This document shows, piece by piece, positions 1 to 11,469 of a DNA stretch of 64,000 nucleotides. A program made the position numbers and the translations under genes. The notes under the pieces are model-generated. The model did not search any database and was not told the DNA's origin. It saw nothing but the letters and a program-made list of their open reading frames with translations. This DNA is from Sinotaia quadrata (Eukaryota; Mollusca; Gastropoda; Architaenioglossa; Viviparidae): NCBI GenBank assembly GCA_028829895.1, contig CM054177.1, forward strand, positions 46,023,164-46,087,163, in the 5' to 3' direction. Every line of letters begins with the position of its first letter. The first letter of the stretch is position 1.

Positions 1-1235
1 AAAATGTTAATTCTCCAGGACTCCAGGCCATCTGTAACCATAGGCTATTCCCCCAAACAGCTTCTGGCTGACCACATGTGTTGGAAAGATGAATGATAGA
101 TAATATAAGATAGAAGAGTGATAGTTCTAGAAGATAGGTCAAGCCCCCAATACATACAGCCAGGTATAGTAAGTAATAGAGGTGACAGACTACAACATAT
201 AACATGTAAGTGCATCACGCTAACACGAGTGGTCTGTGCATCAACAGTAAATGTATTTCAACAAGAAATAACATAAGACAAAATGGTTTTACATAGAGTG
301 AATAGTTCAACCCCAGTTACAACTAGAGTTTATAAATGAATATCATTCATAATCATGACCATGTAGTGTTGAAAGAGAATGTTCATTTGAGTCCTATAGC
401 AGAGTGCTAATTATTTGGTTCAGTCATTTGAGCAAACTAATAAATGGATTTATATGAGAACACTGAATGTTTCTGAATGAACTATAAGATATTTCTGAGA
501 TAAGTTGACTGAAGCTGTGCAGATTTGACCTTATGGTTACATAACTTAGGGTCACCTGACGTGTTGTCTAGGGTCCCAATGAATGAACCATTATTTGGCC
601 CATGGATAATTCTGCTCTGATGTTGCTTCGTGGCTCAGCACTCGTCAAACCAACATCCAAGATAGATAAAGTGATTCCATTGGGTGTTGCTTCATGGCTC
701 ATTGCTCATCGAATTCAGTGTCTCAGATAAGGTGCCGATCTGCCAATAAAACACACCTGGGCTTAGAAATTGTCCTCGTGTTCTGTGACAGAACACTCTT
801 ACTTACATAGACACCATATATTTCAGTATCATAAGCGAAATATAACCATATAATTATAGTAACTGTGAAGAGATAAACTTGATATAATATTAATTAGGCA
901 ACAAAACCAAATACCTTCTGCAGTAATATTTACAACAGATGGTTTCCTTCTATTGTGGTAATTGGCAATAAGGATTAATAATATGATTCTAACTTATTTA
1001 GCCTGGGAGCCAAAATACATTTGTCTCAACAGCCATCTGCAGTCAACTAATGATTATTAGGTGAATTTCTAGTATGTTCGTTTCATTAGTTTGAGCTGCA
1101 CTTTGATTGGTTAATTTAATGAGTATATACTCATGCCTTTTCTAGACTAGGAGTAAGGATCAGCCATCCTAGAACTAGGTTTGCATGTAGTCTATTTTTA
1201 GAGAGTGTGTGTGGGCTACAAAACATCACCCAGCA
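1..1235 (+). repeat. Dispersed repeat family A, copy 1 (5' side cut by window edge)
   Basis: This stretch aligns by eye, in the same orientation and order, with 60177-61430. Shared blocks include 'atgttaattctcca' at the start, 'gaagagtgatagttctaga' (102-131 versus 60281-60310), 'aacatccaagata' near 650 and 60845, and 'agaacactctta' near 785 and 60988. The copies differ by many substitutions and small indels, so this is an old interspersed family and not a recent duplication or an assembly artefact. No long reading frame is present in either copy and I see no transposase or reverse-transcriptase motif. It is probably a non-autonomous element or a decayed internal part of one. The upstream end is not in the window. 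Confidence 0.85.
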
Positions 1236-1318
1236 TTATAGCATGTCAGTCTATTCCATGATTTCTGTCTAGTTATTTTGGTCAATGCTGCTGACACCAC
1301 CACAAAAGAACTCCTGAA

Positions 1319-1712
1319 GTATTCCACGTCACCACAACATAAAGACGCTTATTGTATATCACGTCACCATAACATTAAAACGCTTGTTGAATATCACGAT
1401 ACCATAACAGTAAAATGCTTGTTGAATATCACGATACCATAACAGTAAAACGCTTGTTGAATATCACGTTACCACAACAGTAAAACGCTTGTAGAATATC
1501 ACGTCACCACAACAGTAAAATGCTTGTAGAATATCACGTCACCACAACAGTAAAACGCTTGTAGAATATCACGTTACCACAATAAAAAACGCATATAGGA
1601 TATTACGTCACCACAACAGAAAAGCTTTTGTGGTATATCACTCCACTACAAGAAAAAATGCTTGCATTAATATCACGCCACAACACAAAAACGTTTGCAG
1701 TATATCACGTCA
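1319..1712. repeat. Minisatellite, 35-bp unit, about 11 copies
   Basis: The unit reads roughly 'atatcacgtcaccacaacag' followed by 'taaaacgcttgttga'. Successive starts at 1319, 1354 and 1389 give an exact 35-bp period, and the last copies decay. Each unit carries a CACGTCAC or CACGATAC block, which is a CRE-like half site in some copies. The small reading frame running out of the array at 1630 has no independent support. Confidence 0.93.
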
Positions 1713-2141
1713 ATGTTTTCACTTGATTTTCGCATCAGATTTCATTTGTGTTTATAAAAAAAATGAACACAAGAGGAAACGCACTTATTGCGCTTATTCA
1801 TGGCATTTTCCATTAAGTGTTGCTTACAAAACTCACAGGCCGGAATAAATAAGTAGTATGACCGAATCAAAACAAAAAGGCTTGCACTGATTTGTAATCA
1901 AAGCCTAATGTAATAGGAGCTTCAAGACAGTGCCTGGGAACTTAAATGTGTTATGTTTTACCAGACGAGTTGCGCGACAGAAATCCTAGCAACCAGAACG
2001 CGCACACCAATTAAACAGTTTCTAAAAATAGAACATGGAAATGCCAGTCGCTGGTATATGCATTGCATACTACTTTTTGCAGTCGTAACAACAAAATTCG
2101 AACATCAGGTATGTTCACGTTTACGGACTCAGTTTAGGAAT

Positions 2142-2142
2142 T

Positions 2143-2180
<38 letters not shown>

Positions 2181-2475
2181 GTGCTACTACTACTACTACT
2201 AGTGCTACTACTACTACTACTACTACTACTAGTACTACTACTAGTGCTACTACTACTACTACTACTAGTGCTACTACTACTAACTACTACTACTACTACT
2301 ACTACTAGTGCTAATACTACTACTAACTACTACTAACTACTAACTACTACTACTACTACTACTACAACTACTAGTGCTAATACTACTACTAACTACTACT
2401 AACTACTAACTACTACTACTAGTGCTACTACTACTAACTACTACTACTACTACTACTAGTAGTACTACTACTTCT
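2142..2475. repeat. (CTA)n trinucleotide array, interrupted
   Basis: Long runs of ctactacta are broken by 'ctagtgctac' and 'taactactac' variants that themselves recur, so the array is a compound trinucleotide repeat. Poly-leucine and poly-threonine translations of this stretch are artefacts. Confidence 0.97.
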
Positions 2476-2568
2476 TCCAATTACATGCCTCTCAACTACC
2501 TGGAAGTTACTATTAGGAATTATATAATATCATATCATACTTGTTCCTGAAACATACTACTAACTAAT

Positions 2569-4460
2569 GAGCAAAAGGGTGCTCAACCAGGCAGCAGAGG
2601 AACAAAGAGCCAATTGGTAATCGATAAGTCCATAGTTACTGACAAGAAGAAAAGAAAAAAACAAATCTTTCAATGGCATGGATTGACTACCAAAAAAAGG
2701 CCTATAACTCAGTTTCACATTCATGGATATTCGAAACAATAAAATAAACAAGCTACCATCATCAGTACAACTCTTAATCCAAGCTGGGAAACCATCCTAA
2801 CATGCAATTGCAGACATACCAATAAAATGTGGAATCTTTCAAGGTAATTCCCTATCACCACTGCTGTTCTGCATTGCTCTAAATCCTCTCAGTGAAATGA
2901 TCCATAAAACAGGATTACATTATCCGCATACTAACTGTATATGGACGATATAAAGCTATACAGTAAAAATGAACATGACATCATTTCGCCGAACAATATA
3001 GTCAAGATTTGGAGCGAGGACATGAACATGAATTTCAGTGCAAGAATTATCGTCCAGAAAGGTAGAATCAAAGAAAGGCCTGCGATTCGATATAGGAAAA
3101 ATCAACAATATTGGAATAGAAAAAGGATATAAATACATGGGGATACTACAACATCAAGAAAATATGAGAGTGAAGTAAAGTCCAAAGTTAAGAGAGAGTA
3201 TGGAAAGCGGGTTGGACAAGTCCTGAAGTCCAAGCTAAATGGTGCTAACAAAATACAAGTCTTTAATGCATACGCAATGCCTGTAATCAGTTACATTGGA
3301 GGTATCATACATTGGACAACAAATGAAATAAATGATCTGGACAGAAAAACAAGAAAACCTCTCACAATACATAAAGTCCTACACACAAAACCAGACGTAG
3401 ACACATCCAATGTTTCTCAGAAAATGGGAGGGAGAGGTCTCAAGAAAATCAAATATGCCATTGAAGGAGAAGTTATAGACCTGGTGGACCACATCTAGAA
3501 TGACAACAGACGTGAGGCACTGATAGAAGCAGTAAAGACGAGTGGGGTATACCCATCCCCACAAAAAGACAAAAACACGGAAGAAAACACGACGAAACAG
3601 GCACTAGCAAATAGTTGGAGCCCAAACCCTCTCTAATCCAGTGTGTGTGTGACAAGCTGATAAAACATCATCAAAACAATTAACAAGAAAGAGGCAGGTT
3701 TGAACGCAGAAACAGAAGCACTCATAACAGCTGCGCAGGATCAAGCACTAAACACCAAATGACACAAAACAAAAATTATGGAAATGTCAAATGATTCCAA
3801 AAACAGACTGTGCAAAAACATGGATGAAACAATAGAACACATACTATCTGGACGTCAGTTTCTGGCTGGAGCAGAATACACCAAAGACACAAAGAAGTAA
3901 CAAAACGCATACATAGAAATCTATGTGAGTACTATAAAAACTCAGAAAGAGCATGTGGGGTGCACCAATCAAAAGCAGACCGAAACTAGCGTGGGACAAC
4001 AAGTCCTAACAAGTCCAAACAGCGTGGGACTTCGAGATAAGAACAAATCGAGTGATTCCTGCATGAAGACCAGACATTGTAGTTCTCAATGAGTCTTACA
4101 GAACAGCAGCAATCCTCTCCGTCACTTTTCCAAGTGATAGAAGTATAAAAACAGAAAAATTATAAAATACCTGGATCTAAAATTGGAAACCCAGAGATTG
4201 TGGAATGTAAAAGCAGAAGCGAATCCTATAGTGATAGGATCGTTGGGGAACATAAAATTTTAGGTGGAAGGCTTTCTGAATAAACTCCCTGGCAACCACA
4301 GACTCTCCCCAATATTCAAAGCAGCACTCTTCGGAAGTGCCCACATCCTCCGTAAAACCTTGAATATCCCAGAATCTTGGTTCCCAAGACCTTGGTTCAC
4401 AATCGACAATCAACAGAAGTCGTGGAAAAGGGCTGAATTGTAATAAATAAAGAAATAAAT
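2569..4460 (+). pseudogene. Decayed non-LTR retrotransposon ORF: reverse transcriptase plus restriction-like endonuclease
   Basis: Joining frames by eye gives a recognisable reverse transcriptase. In order: QKGAQPGSRGTKSQLVIDK at 2572; MAWIDYQKKAYNSVSHSWI at 2673, the D-containing finger/palm motif; FQGNSLSPLLFCIALNPLSE near 2840; and the catalytic YMDD box at 2938-2949. A thumb/linker region follows with LKSKLNGANKIQ and NAYAMPVISYIGG (about 3220-3300) and QKMGGRGLKKIKYAIEGEV (3418-3475). The C-terminal part has a zinc-knuckle remnant, RLCKNMDETIEHILSGRQF, in which the expected first and last cysteines are Asn and Arg. It also has an RPDIVVLNES block near 4070 resembling the PD...D nuclease motif, and ends with AALFGSAHILRKTLNIP near 4325. 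At least four frameshifts and many stops make it inactive. The RT plus C-terminal zinc knuckle plus RPD order fits R2/R4/NeSL-type lineages. The RT call is strong; the clade is inference. An A-rich 'aataaataaagaaataaa' tail lies at 4443-4460. Confidence 0.88.
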
Positions 4461-4660
4461 CTGAAGGTTGTAAGGCTGATATTGATATGTGAGCAGGCAA
4501 GATGCACACTTAAATACAAGCATTTATTTGACCACTATTGCTAACAATGACGACGAAAAAACAAAACGACCACAACTATGTCGGAATAATGATGACACGA
4601 AAGATGGTGAAAGCAACGAAAGTGATGATTGGGATGACGATGAAAGAGACGACGATGATT

Positions 4661-4737
4661 TCAATAATAATAATAATAAATACGTATTAATAAAAATACT
4701 ATTATTATTACTACTACTACTACTGCTACTACTAATG
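4661..4737. repeat. Trinucleotide microsatellites (AAT)n and (ATT/CTA)n
   Basis: An (aat)n run at about 4661-4680 and a (tta)(cta)n run at about 4695-4737 lie between the two retrotransposon remnants. Confidence 0.9.
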
Positions 4738-4804
4738 TTTCAGTGAAGAAAGAAATGAATTTTTTCCGGGCTACTTGAGGAATAAGACAACCCGCATACC
4801 AAAG

Positions 4805-5040
4805 TAGCGACATGATTACAAGAGATTACAAAAAAACACCAGACAAGTCCTCAAGCCACAATTATCTGGCGCTAACAACAAGCATACACCACATCTGCAA
4901 TCAGCTACACGGTTGGTGTTATAGATTTGCACATCAAGGGAGATCAGTAAAGGAAAGGAAGAAAAATTACAGCCAAATATAAAAAGCAGATGAGGACACT
5001 TATGCATCTTAGGAAAACTTGAAGTTGAGGCCTAAGCTTG
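4805..5040 (+). pseudogene. Second fragment of the same retrotransposon family
   Basis: The plus strand encodes RQVLKPQLSGANNK at about 4834-4875, closely matching the RVGQVLKSKLNGANK block of the larger remnant at about 3204-3250. The following bases, 'catctgcaatcagctaca' and 'gttggtgttatag', parallel the 'cctgtaatcagttaca' and 'ggaggtatcatac' of the larger copy. Later text reads as 'aagcagatgaggacacttatgcatc', like the linker after IHW in the larger copy. It is a short, truncated, frameshifted piece. It may be a separate insertion or part of a nested rearrangement. Confidence 0.62.
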
Positions 5041-5285
5041 CCAAACACACGTAACAGAAAAGATTAACCACAGATAAAAGCAGTAGAACTCAGTGAATTA
5101 TTCCACTGTTCAGCTAATCTTCTATGGTATTCCTCACGAAAGTAAGGGGTGGGGTCGGGTGCGGAATATTTTAATATTTGTCAAAACTAAAACTATTTAT
5201 CGTACCATATTTACTGTTAATAATGACATGCGAGTGAATCTCGTTTGTATTGTAACTTGGAATGTGTGAATCCGAAAAGAATGTC
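5041..5285. other. Unique AT-rich sequence
   Basis: No gene, array or transposon signal is recognised here. Confidence 0.6.
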
Positions 5286-5289
5286 TCTG

Positions 5290-5410
5290 AGCCTTCTAAT
5301 AATATACTGACGTCCACAATCAACTTGTAAGTCTAAATGGGGTATTACGTAATCCATACACTGAGGTCCACAATCACTTTGTAAGTCTAAATGGGATATG
5401 TAATCCAATT
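5290..5410. repeat. Two-copy tandem duplication, about 55-60 bp
   Basis: The blocks 'gtccacaatcaacttgtaag' and 'gtccacaatcactttgtaag' are each followed by 'tctaaatggg' and an 'atccat/atccaa' tail. Confidence 0.85.
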
Positions 5411-5506
5411 TACTGAGCTCATGGGTGACGTCAGAGAGTTTTCGTCAAGATCTTTGCAATCCATTGACTCAGTCAACGTCTGATGTACCAACTTAGTACT
5501 TGCGCG

Positions 5507-5622
5507 CATTTAAAATAAAGAGCTAGTCATAAATAAAAATTTCATCTCAATTTTACGACGCAAACATTTAAAATAAAGAGCTAGTCATAAATAAAAATAT
5601 AATCTCAATTTTATGATGCAAA
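5507..5622. repeat. Two-copy 58-bp tandem duplication
   Basis: The segment beginning 'catttaaaataaagagctag' at 5507 repeats at 5565 with only a few changes, ending in 'gacgcaaa' and 'gatgcaaa'. Confidence 0.93.
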
Positions 5623-6094
5623 CAAAGAAAGCAGGCGAGTGGAAAAGAGGGACATGGCAAATTACAATCCTTGACACGATCACTCTATATTATTACGTCA
5701 TTAAGTGGATACCTAATAAAAATTGCATATTCATCGAAAGATATAATGAACAATGATTTAATTAACAATGTTATGAATTAATAAGGCATACTTAATTAGA
5801 CTAGAAACTAAACACAATGCCATATCCATATATTGGATTGTTTATTTTGATTATTATGATATGTGAACCTTGAAATGAATAAATGAAACTATATATTTAA
5901 AATTTAAGCTAAATGAAATAATGAATCAATAAATTGTTGAGCAAGGATGTCTTGCAGTAGATAACTAATTTGTACAGAAGTTCAATTTCAGTAACTTCCA
6001 ATTTCCGCGTGAGTGCTTTGACTTGTGGCAAATGAGTGAGTTGCATAATGTAAACCTGTTCGTGCATGATAATTATGTGTTGGATTTTGAGAGA
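5623..6094. other. Unique AT-rich sequence
   Basis: Nothing beyond AT-rich unique DNA is recognised. No frame of note is present. Confidence 0.6.
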
Positions 6095-6440
6095 ATATAC
6101 ATTTTGTGGTTCATTTTATAACGTAAAAATAAATATACATTTTGTGGTTCATTTTATGACGTAAAAATAAATATACATTTTGTGGTTCATTTTATGACGT
6201 AAAAATAAATATACATTTTGTGGTTCATTTTATGACGTAAAAATCAATATACATTTTATGGTTCATTTTATGACGTAAAAAATAAATATACATTTTGTGG
6301 TTCATTTTATGACGTAAAAATCAATATACATTTTGTGGTTCATTTTATGACGTAAAAATCAATATACATTTTGTGGTTCATTTTATGACGTAAAAAATAA
6401 ATATACATTTTGTGGTTCATTTTATGACGTAAAAATAAAT
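6095..6440. repeat. Minisatellite, 38-bp unit, 9 copies, each with a bZIP-like motif
   Basis: The unit reads 'atatacattttgtggttcat' then 'tttatgacgtaaaaataa'. Eight of nine copies keep the string TTATGACGTAA, which contains TGACGTAA, a CRE/ATF-type bZIP core. The first copy has TTATAACGTAA instead. Small indels occur in the A-run only. Confidence 0.95.
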
Positions 6441-6719
6441 GTGGAGTTGTATAAAGGGTGGGCGAAGAAGTAAATCATGAGATCTGATGTCAGCAAAGGT
6501 GACTTGAGTTCTAATTGTCCACTCTCCAACATTTACCTCTAGTGTTCAATGAGAAAGCGAGCCACTGTTTCAAAACATAGATTCATCTAAAAGCTACCAT
6601 ATCTCCAGCGTGACTTTAGAAAAATTTAAAAAAATAAATTATCAGATTAATTCTTAATTTTTCTTCTACGTGATATTCTTTGTACGTTTTTCTTAATAAA
6701 TTAATAGATGTGCTTCGCA

Positions 6720-6726
6720 CACACGT

Positions 6727-6770
<44 letters not shown>

Positions 6771-6882
6771 GCACGCACGCACGCACAGGCACACACACGC
6801 ATGCACGCGCCATACACACGCGCACGCACGAACGCACACACCACACATGCATGCACGCTCACATACACACACACACATAAAC
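6720..6882. repeat. (CA)n microsatellite with CG-containing variants
   Basis: A perfect (ca)n run starts at about 6731. It passes into 'cgcacgcacgcacgcac' and mixed 'cacgcatgcacgcgc' variants up to about 6882. All long frames here are shadows of the dinucleotide repeat. Confidence 0.97.
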
Positions 6883-6939
6883 ACGTATGCAAGCATGTCG
6901 ATACATATTTGTGGGTTTCGTGAATGGATTTATAATCTC

Positions 6940-7008
6940 TTTCCTACCGAAAGTAACTAGTTATTTCATTAATCTCTTTCCTATCGTAAGTAACTAGTTA
7001 TTTCATTA
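6940..7008. repeat. Two-copy duplication, about 35 bp
   Basis: 'aatctctttcctaccgaaag' and 'aatctctttcctatcgtaag', each followed by 'taactagttatttcatta'. Confidence 0.9.
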
Positions 7009-7074
7009 TTATTTATTTATCTTGCCACGCTGCTCGTTTGTTGGTTTGGCGATTCAAGAAACTTTCTTTTTGAG

Positions 7075-7075
<1 letters not shown>

Positions 7076-7124
<49 letters not shown>
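7076..7124. repeat. (CA)n microsatellite
   Basis: An uninterrupted dinucleotide run of about 45 bp. Confidence 0.97.
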
Positions 7125-7125
<1 letters not shown>

Positions 7126-7750
7126 ATACACAATAAACGTTGAGAAATTAAATTAAAATTTTAGAAGTAAACTCTTTTTTCTAATTCATGAACACGTTTT
7201 GGCATAGGTTGTGAGCTCTAGACAATTAACCTTTTTTATTTTTGGTTTGGTTTGCTTCCAATTCGATGCCCGTCGAAGAATAGTTTGGCATGGTTGGAGC
7301 CTTGCACTGTTTAGATGTAATGTTACCACAGAGATTTAAACACCTAGACTGAATGCAGTCAGTAATTCCCCTTCGTCCATACGTCACCACATTGCTATTC
7401 AGTCTACATGCCCATGGAGCCAGCACATTTTAATTCATTTTTATTTTTTTGCAGAATGCTGGTGGTACTTTGTTCTGTCGAACGCTGTTTGAAAAAAGCA
7501 ATCCCAGTATTTTTTTTTCCCGAGGTCTTGCTCACAGTATCTTTGTCGTTATGATGTAGGTTATACTGAATTAACAAGTAGAGCATGGAAAGATAGCCAT
7601 TGAGACGAATAAAGAAAATGTGTGGATTGATTGCTGTATTACATACTTCAGACAGATTCGTTTACATGACCTGTATTATTTATTTTCATTTATATTACTT
7701 TTATGGGGCGCAATGGGGTGGAGGGGAGTCACAAAAGCTACTTTATTCTA
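7125..7750. other. Unique sequence without a recognised gene
   Basis: Only short frames without family resemblance are present. Confidence 0.55.
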
Positions 7751-7753
7751 GGG

Positions 7754-7754
<1 letters not shown>

Positions 7755-7793
<39 letters not shown>
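7755..7793. repeat. (GT)n microsatellite
   Basis: An uninterrupted gt run. The 96-residue frame that reads through it is a chance frame in AT-rich DNA. Confidence 0.96.
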
Positions 7794-7795
<2 letters not shown>

Positions 7796-8014
7796 TTGTA
7801 TATTTATTATGTAAAGACTTGCAGTTATATTTGCAAAGGCATATGTTTATTGCAATTATTAATTTAACTTCTTTTTTAATATTAAAATGAAGTGTTTAAA
7901 GTAATTTTATTGAATTTCTTTCATTCATTCCTTTTAGTGTAATTTTTAAAATATAGTTTTTCTTTAATATTTCCCTCTTCATGTTCACTTTCATTTCTTT
8001 ATTGCTTTACTCTC

Positions 8015-8048
8015 TCTTCTCTCTCTCTCTCTTTCACACACACACACA
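8015..8048. repeat. (CT)n/(CA)n microsatellite
   Basis: A ct run is followed by a short ca run. Confidence 0.85.
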
Positions 8049-8164
8049 TTGTTAGCTACATGTGCACTGTATGGAAAACCTATGTGAGTAATTAGACCTT
8101 TTACGTAAATGCTATCTTACCATGAACTGAGATTGCTTGTCTTCTGTATTACAAAATCATACAA

Positions 8165-8350
8165 AATAGTGTTATCATTGAAAAACATCCACAATAATGT
8201 TATCATTGAAAAACATCCACAATAGAGTTATCATTGAAAACATGCACAATAGTGTTATCATTGAAAAACATCCACAATAGTGATCATTGAAAAACATCCA
8301 CAATAATGTTATCATTGAAAAACATCCACAATAGAGTTATCAGTGATAAT
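8165..8350. repeat. Minisatellite, 28-bp unit, 6 copies plus a partial
   Basis: The unit is 'gttatcattgaaaaacatcc' plus 'acaatagt'. One copy lacks 'gtt', and the last copy degenerates to 'gttatcagtgat'. Confidence 0.93.
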
Positions 8351-8795
8351 TAGTTTTTGGTGATTAATTAATAATAAAAATTATAGCCAATTAATTAAGT
8401 TGGCCATAAGCGTCACACAGTGTTATTGCTTTTATTCTTGTATACTGATGTAGTTATTCATTAACTGAAGTTGATGTTTATATATTTATATAGGAAATAG
8501 GTTGTAGTTTGTATTTATGTACCTTTGTATCTAGTTTATAATACTTTCTTTGTATATTTTAGGAATTATTCATGTGAGAACCGTTTGTACATGACACACA
8601 AATATAGTTATTAATTTATTTTGTACTTTTAAATTATATATTAGGAAAGAGTTGTATTTAAAGAGTATTTAATGTAGTTTACTTAGTAAAATCAGAACTC
8701 TAAGTAGTTTAGAAGTAATTATATATAAACGAAGGTAGAAAAGCAAGGTCATTGATATTATCATCACAAACATTGTAAAACCTCACATCGTACCT

Positions 8796-9110
8796 ATCTC
8801 AACAACAGTCTGACATATATAATAATAACAATCTCAACAGCAGTCTGACATATATAATAATAACAATCTCAACAACAATCTGACATATATAATAATAACA
8901 ATATCAACAGCAGTCTGACATATATAATAATAACAATCTCAACAGCAGTCTGACATATATAATAATAACAATCTCAACAACAATCTGACATATATAATAA
9001 TAACAATATCAACAGCAGTCTGACATATATAATAATAACAATCTCAACAGCAGTCTGACATATATAATAATAACAATATCAACAACAATCTGACATATAT
9101 AATAATAACA
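8796..9110. repeat. Minisatellite, 35-bp unit, exactly 9 copies, with higher-order structure
   Basis: The unit is 'atctcaacagcagtctgaca' plus 'tatataataataaca'. The array length of 315 bp is exactly nine units. Variant positions (atct/atat and cagcagt/caacaat) recur every third unit, so units 4-6 and 7-9 are near-copies of each other, giving a 105-bp higher-order period. Confidence 0.95.
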
Positions 9111-10340
9111 ATCTATCTATTTTGCTCTCTGTCTCTTATTCCAAGACCCTTCGATTTTGACCTTATCCTGATATTTTTCATTTATGCTTGCGTCTGTCAG
9201 TAAAAGCTTGACCAAAGTAGGCGTTAAATCCGATATTAGAAGTCAATCAGTAACACTTCCCAGGAAATAATCACAGAGGTAGTTAGCAGATTCCAGGTCT
9301 GCAAGATGATTCAGTCCTCGTTGACAAATCCAGCAATCCAGCAAGCAATAAAGCCCAAACAGCAGCCATTTGCTTTTGAATGTTTTCAAATAATTCCGTC
9401 AGCACATGTTCAATAAAATCTCAAGACATGTCTGTGGTTATTAAAATCAATACATTTATATTTGTACATGCATACATATATACATACACGCTTAAATACT
9501 GACATACAGACACATACATATATACTAAAAATGAGACAGACAGACAGACAGTGGTTATATGTGACTATAGCAATGTTCTAGTTTCTTTCTGTTGGATAGA
9601 CTGTTCCATGGCTAATTTTCCTTGAAAGGATTTTGAAAGCAATAAATCAGAATCAGTCCATACAGATCTCGGGGAAAGAATTCATGTGTGTGATGGAGCA
9701 TTCATTATGCCGGTCCCACTAAGATTCCAATAATATTCCTTTGTCACTTAAAAGGGCGCGAAATTGTTCTACGGTACAATTATCAATGTGCTACACTATT
9801 TAGATATTTATATAAAATCTTGATTTATCATAAGCCTAGGTACTTTTCACAATGCAATAAGTGGAGAAAGTAGGTTGAAAAAGGAAATATTAGCATAAGT
9901 AATCGGCTTAGGAGCTTAGTTCAAGTAGCTGTGCGAACGCATTAAGTAACAACTTAGACATGGTCTGTATGCTTGACGGCTATTGGCACATCGGGTCTAC
10001 GTCTGTCTGCCAAGACTACGACCTAGTTAGAATGTTGACGACATTTTTCATAATGTTTAATCCAGAGAGACTTATTTTAAGTTCTTAATAATGGTGTATG
10101 GCGCACGACTTCTTACAAAAGAACTGAGTTCAAGGGGAGACTAATTATAATATAAAACTTCAAACATTATTTTACATGCGCTCCGTGCACCTACTAATCT
10201 ATGTTTACTTGAATTTTTTAATTTCTTACTGGTGCCTTATGTTACACGCTGCTCTTGCAAGGGCTTCCGGATATAAACATGCTTCTGATGGTTCACATTA
10301 AAGCAGTGTTAAACCGCTCCATGTGGGCATGCTGTGTTTG
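9111..10340. other. Unique AT-rich sequence
   Basis: A short (gaca)n run occurs at about 9533-9551. Otherwise I see no gene, array or transposon signature in this 1.2 kb. Confidence 0.55.
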
Positions 10341-10523
10341 GATGTAGCGGTACTTCGTTTTGGATGTTGTGTGTGCTTTGTTTAGGATATTGTGGGCACT
10401 TCGTTTTGGATGTTGTGGGTACTTTGTTTTAGATGTTGTGGGTACTTTGTTTTAGATGTTGTGGGTACTTTGCTTTAGATGTTGTGGGTACTTTGTTTTA
10501 GATGTTGTGGGTACTTTGTTTTA
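10341..10523. repeat. Minisatellite, 23-bp unit, 8 copies
   Basis: The unit is 'gatgttgtgggtactttgtt' plus 'tta'. The 5' copies are diverged and the last five are nearly identical. Confidence 0.95.
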
Positions 10524-11111
10524 GATTATGCAATGCACATAACTTTTTCAAAGATGGCAGATGTCACCAGCAACTTGTTCACAATCTCGCTGTTTACAAC
10601 ATGTCACCGTCTTTCTTATTTAAGCTATGGCTCCGCGTGTCAGTTCTAGGCACGTTACACAACCATTCCAGAGTCTTCGATGAGCTCAACATTCCGATCG
10701 ACTCTTTCATGTTTGTTTTCATTTAAAAATTCTGATTTAATAAATTATTTCTGCGTTTAATTTGTCTAGACCTTTGTCCGTTATTTTACAAGGTTTTGGT
10801 ATTATATAATTAGATTTCAAAGACCATTGAATGTGTTTCTTATCGTGTGTTTGTGTCTGATAAAGAGCTGGATCAATTATTGGGCCAATCGAATGCTGTA
10901 TCTCCACTGCCAAGACTATTCTTAATCCCATCACCATCCACGCTCCGCCCTTCCCGCCCCCAGTCTGAGAAGTAATTAAGTCAAGACGATGGTGATGACT
11001 AACAATCCAATCAATATTTAGTAAAATATTCAAACTTTTCTGTGGGGGAGGAGAAGTGTATAAGTGCAAGACATTGACACACAACTGAGTCAGTAAACAG
11101 CAGTAACCCAC

Positions 11112-11245
11112 TCGCCTTGTTACTCGTCATGTCACTCGTCTTGTCACTAGCCTTGCCACTCGTCTTGCCACTCGCCTTGTTACTAGTCATGTCACTCGTC
11201 TTGTCACTCGCCTTGTCACTCGTCTTGTCACTAGCCTTGTCACTC
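11112..11245. repeat. Minisatellite, 12-bp unit, about 11 copies
   Basis: The unit is 'cttgtcactcgt' with tagc/tcat variants. Being a multiple of three, it gives a leucine- and serine-rich frame that is an artefact. Confidence 0.93.
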
Positions 11246-11249
11246 GTCC

Positions 11250-11468
11250 ACTCGCACTTTCACCAAGGGCACTCCATACTCTCATCAACGGCACTCAACT
11301 CTCATCAAGGACACTTCATACTCTCACCAAGGGCACTCGTACTCTCACCAAGGGCACCCATACTCTCACAAGGGCACTCATACTCTCACAAGGACACTCG
11401 TACTCTCACAAGGGCACCCATACTCTCACAAGGGCACCCATACTCTCACCAAGGGCACTCCATTTCTC
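11250..11468. repeat. Minisatellite, 20-21-bp unit, about 10 copies
   Basis: The unit is 'caagggcactcatactctca', with one-base length variation between copies. It directly abuts the 12-bp array. Confidence 0.93.
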
Positions 11469-11469
11469 C

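Noticed and set aside
1319..1712. CRISPR-like regular repeats
   Set aside because: There are no unique spacers; units are contiguous head-to-tail, as in all the arrays here, and the sequence is eukaryotic in character.
2560..2751. Minus-strand frame opposite the reverse transcriptase
   Set aside because: It is a shadow of the plus-strand retrotransposon remnant.
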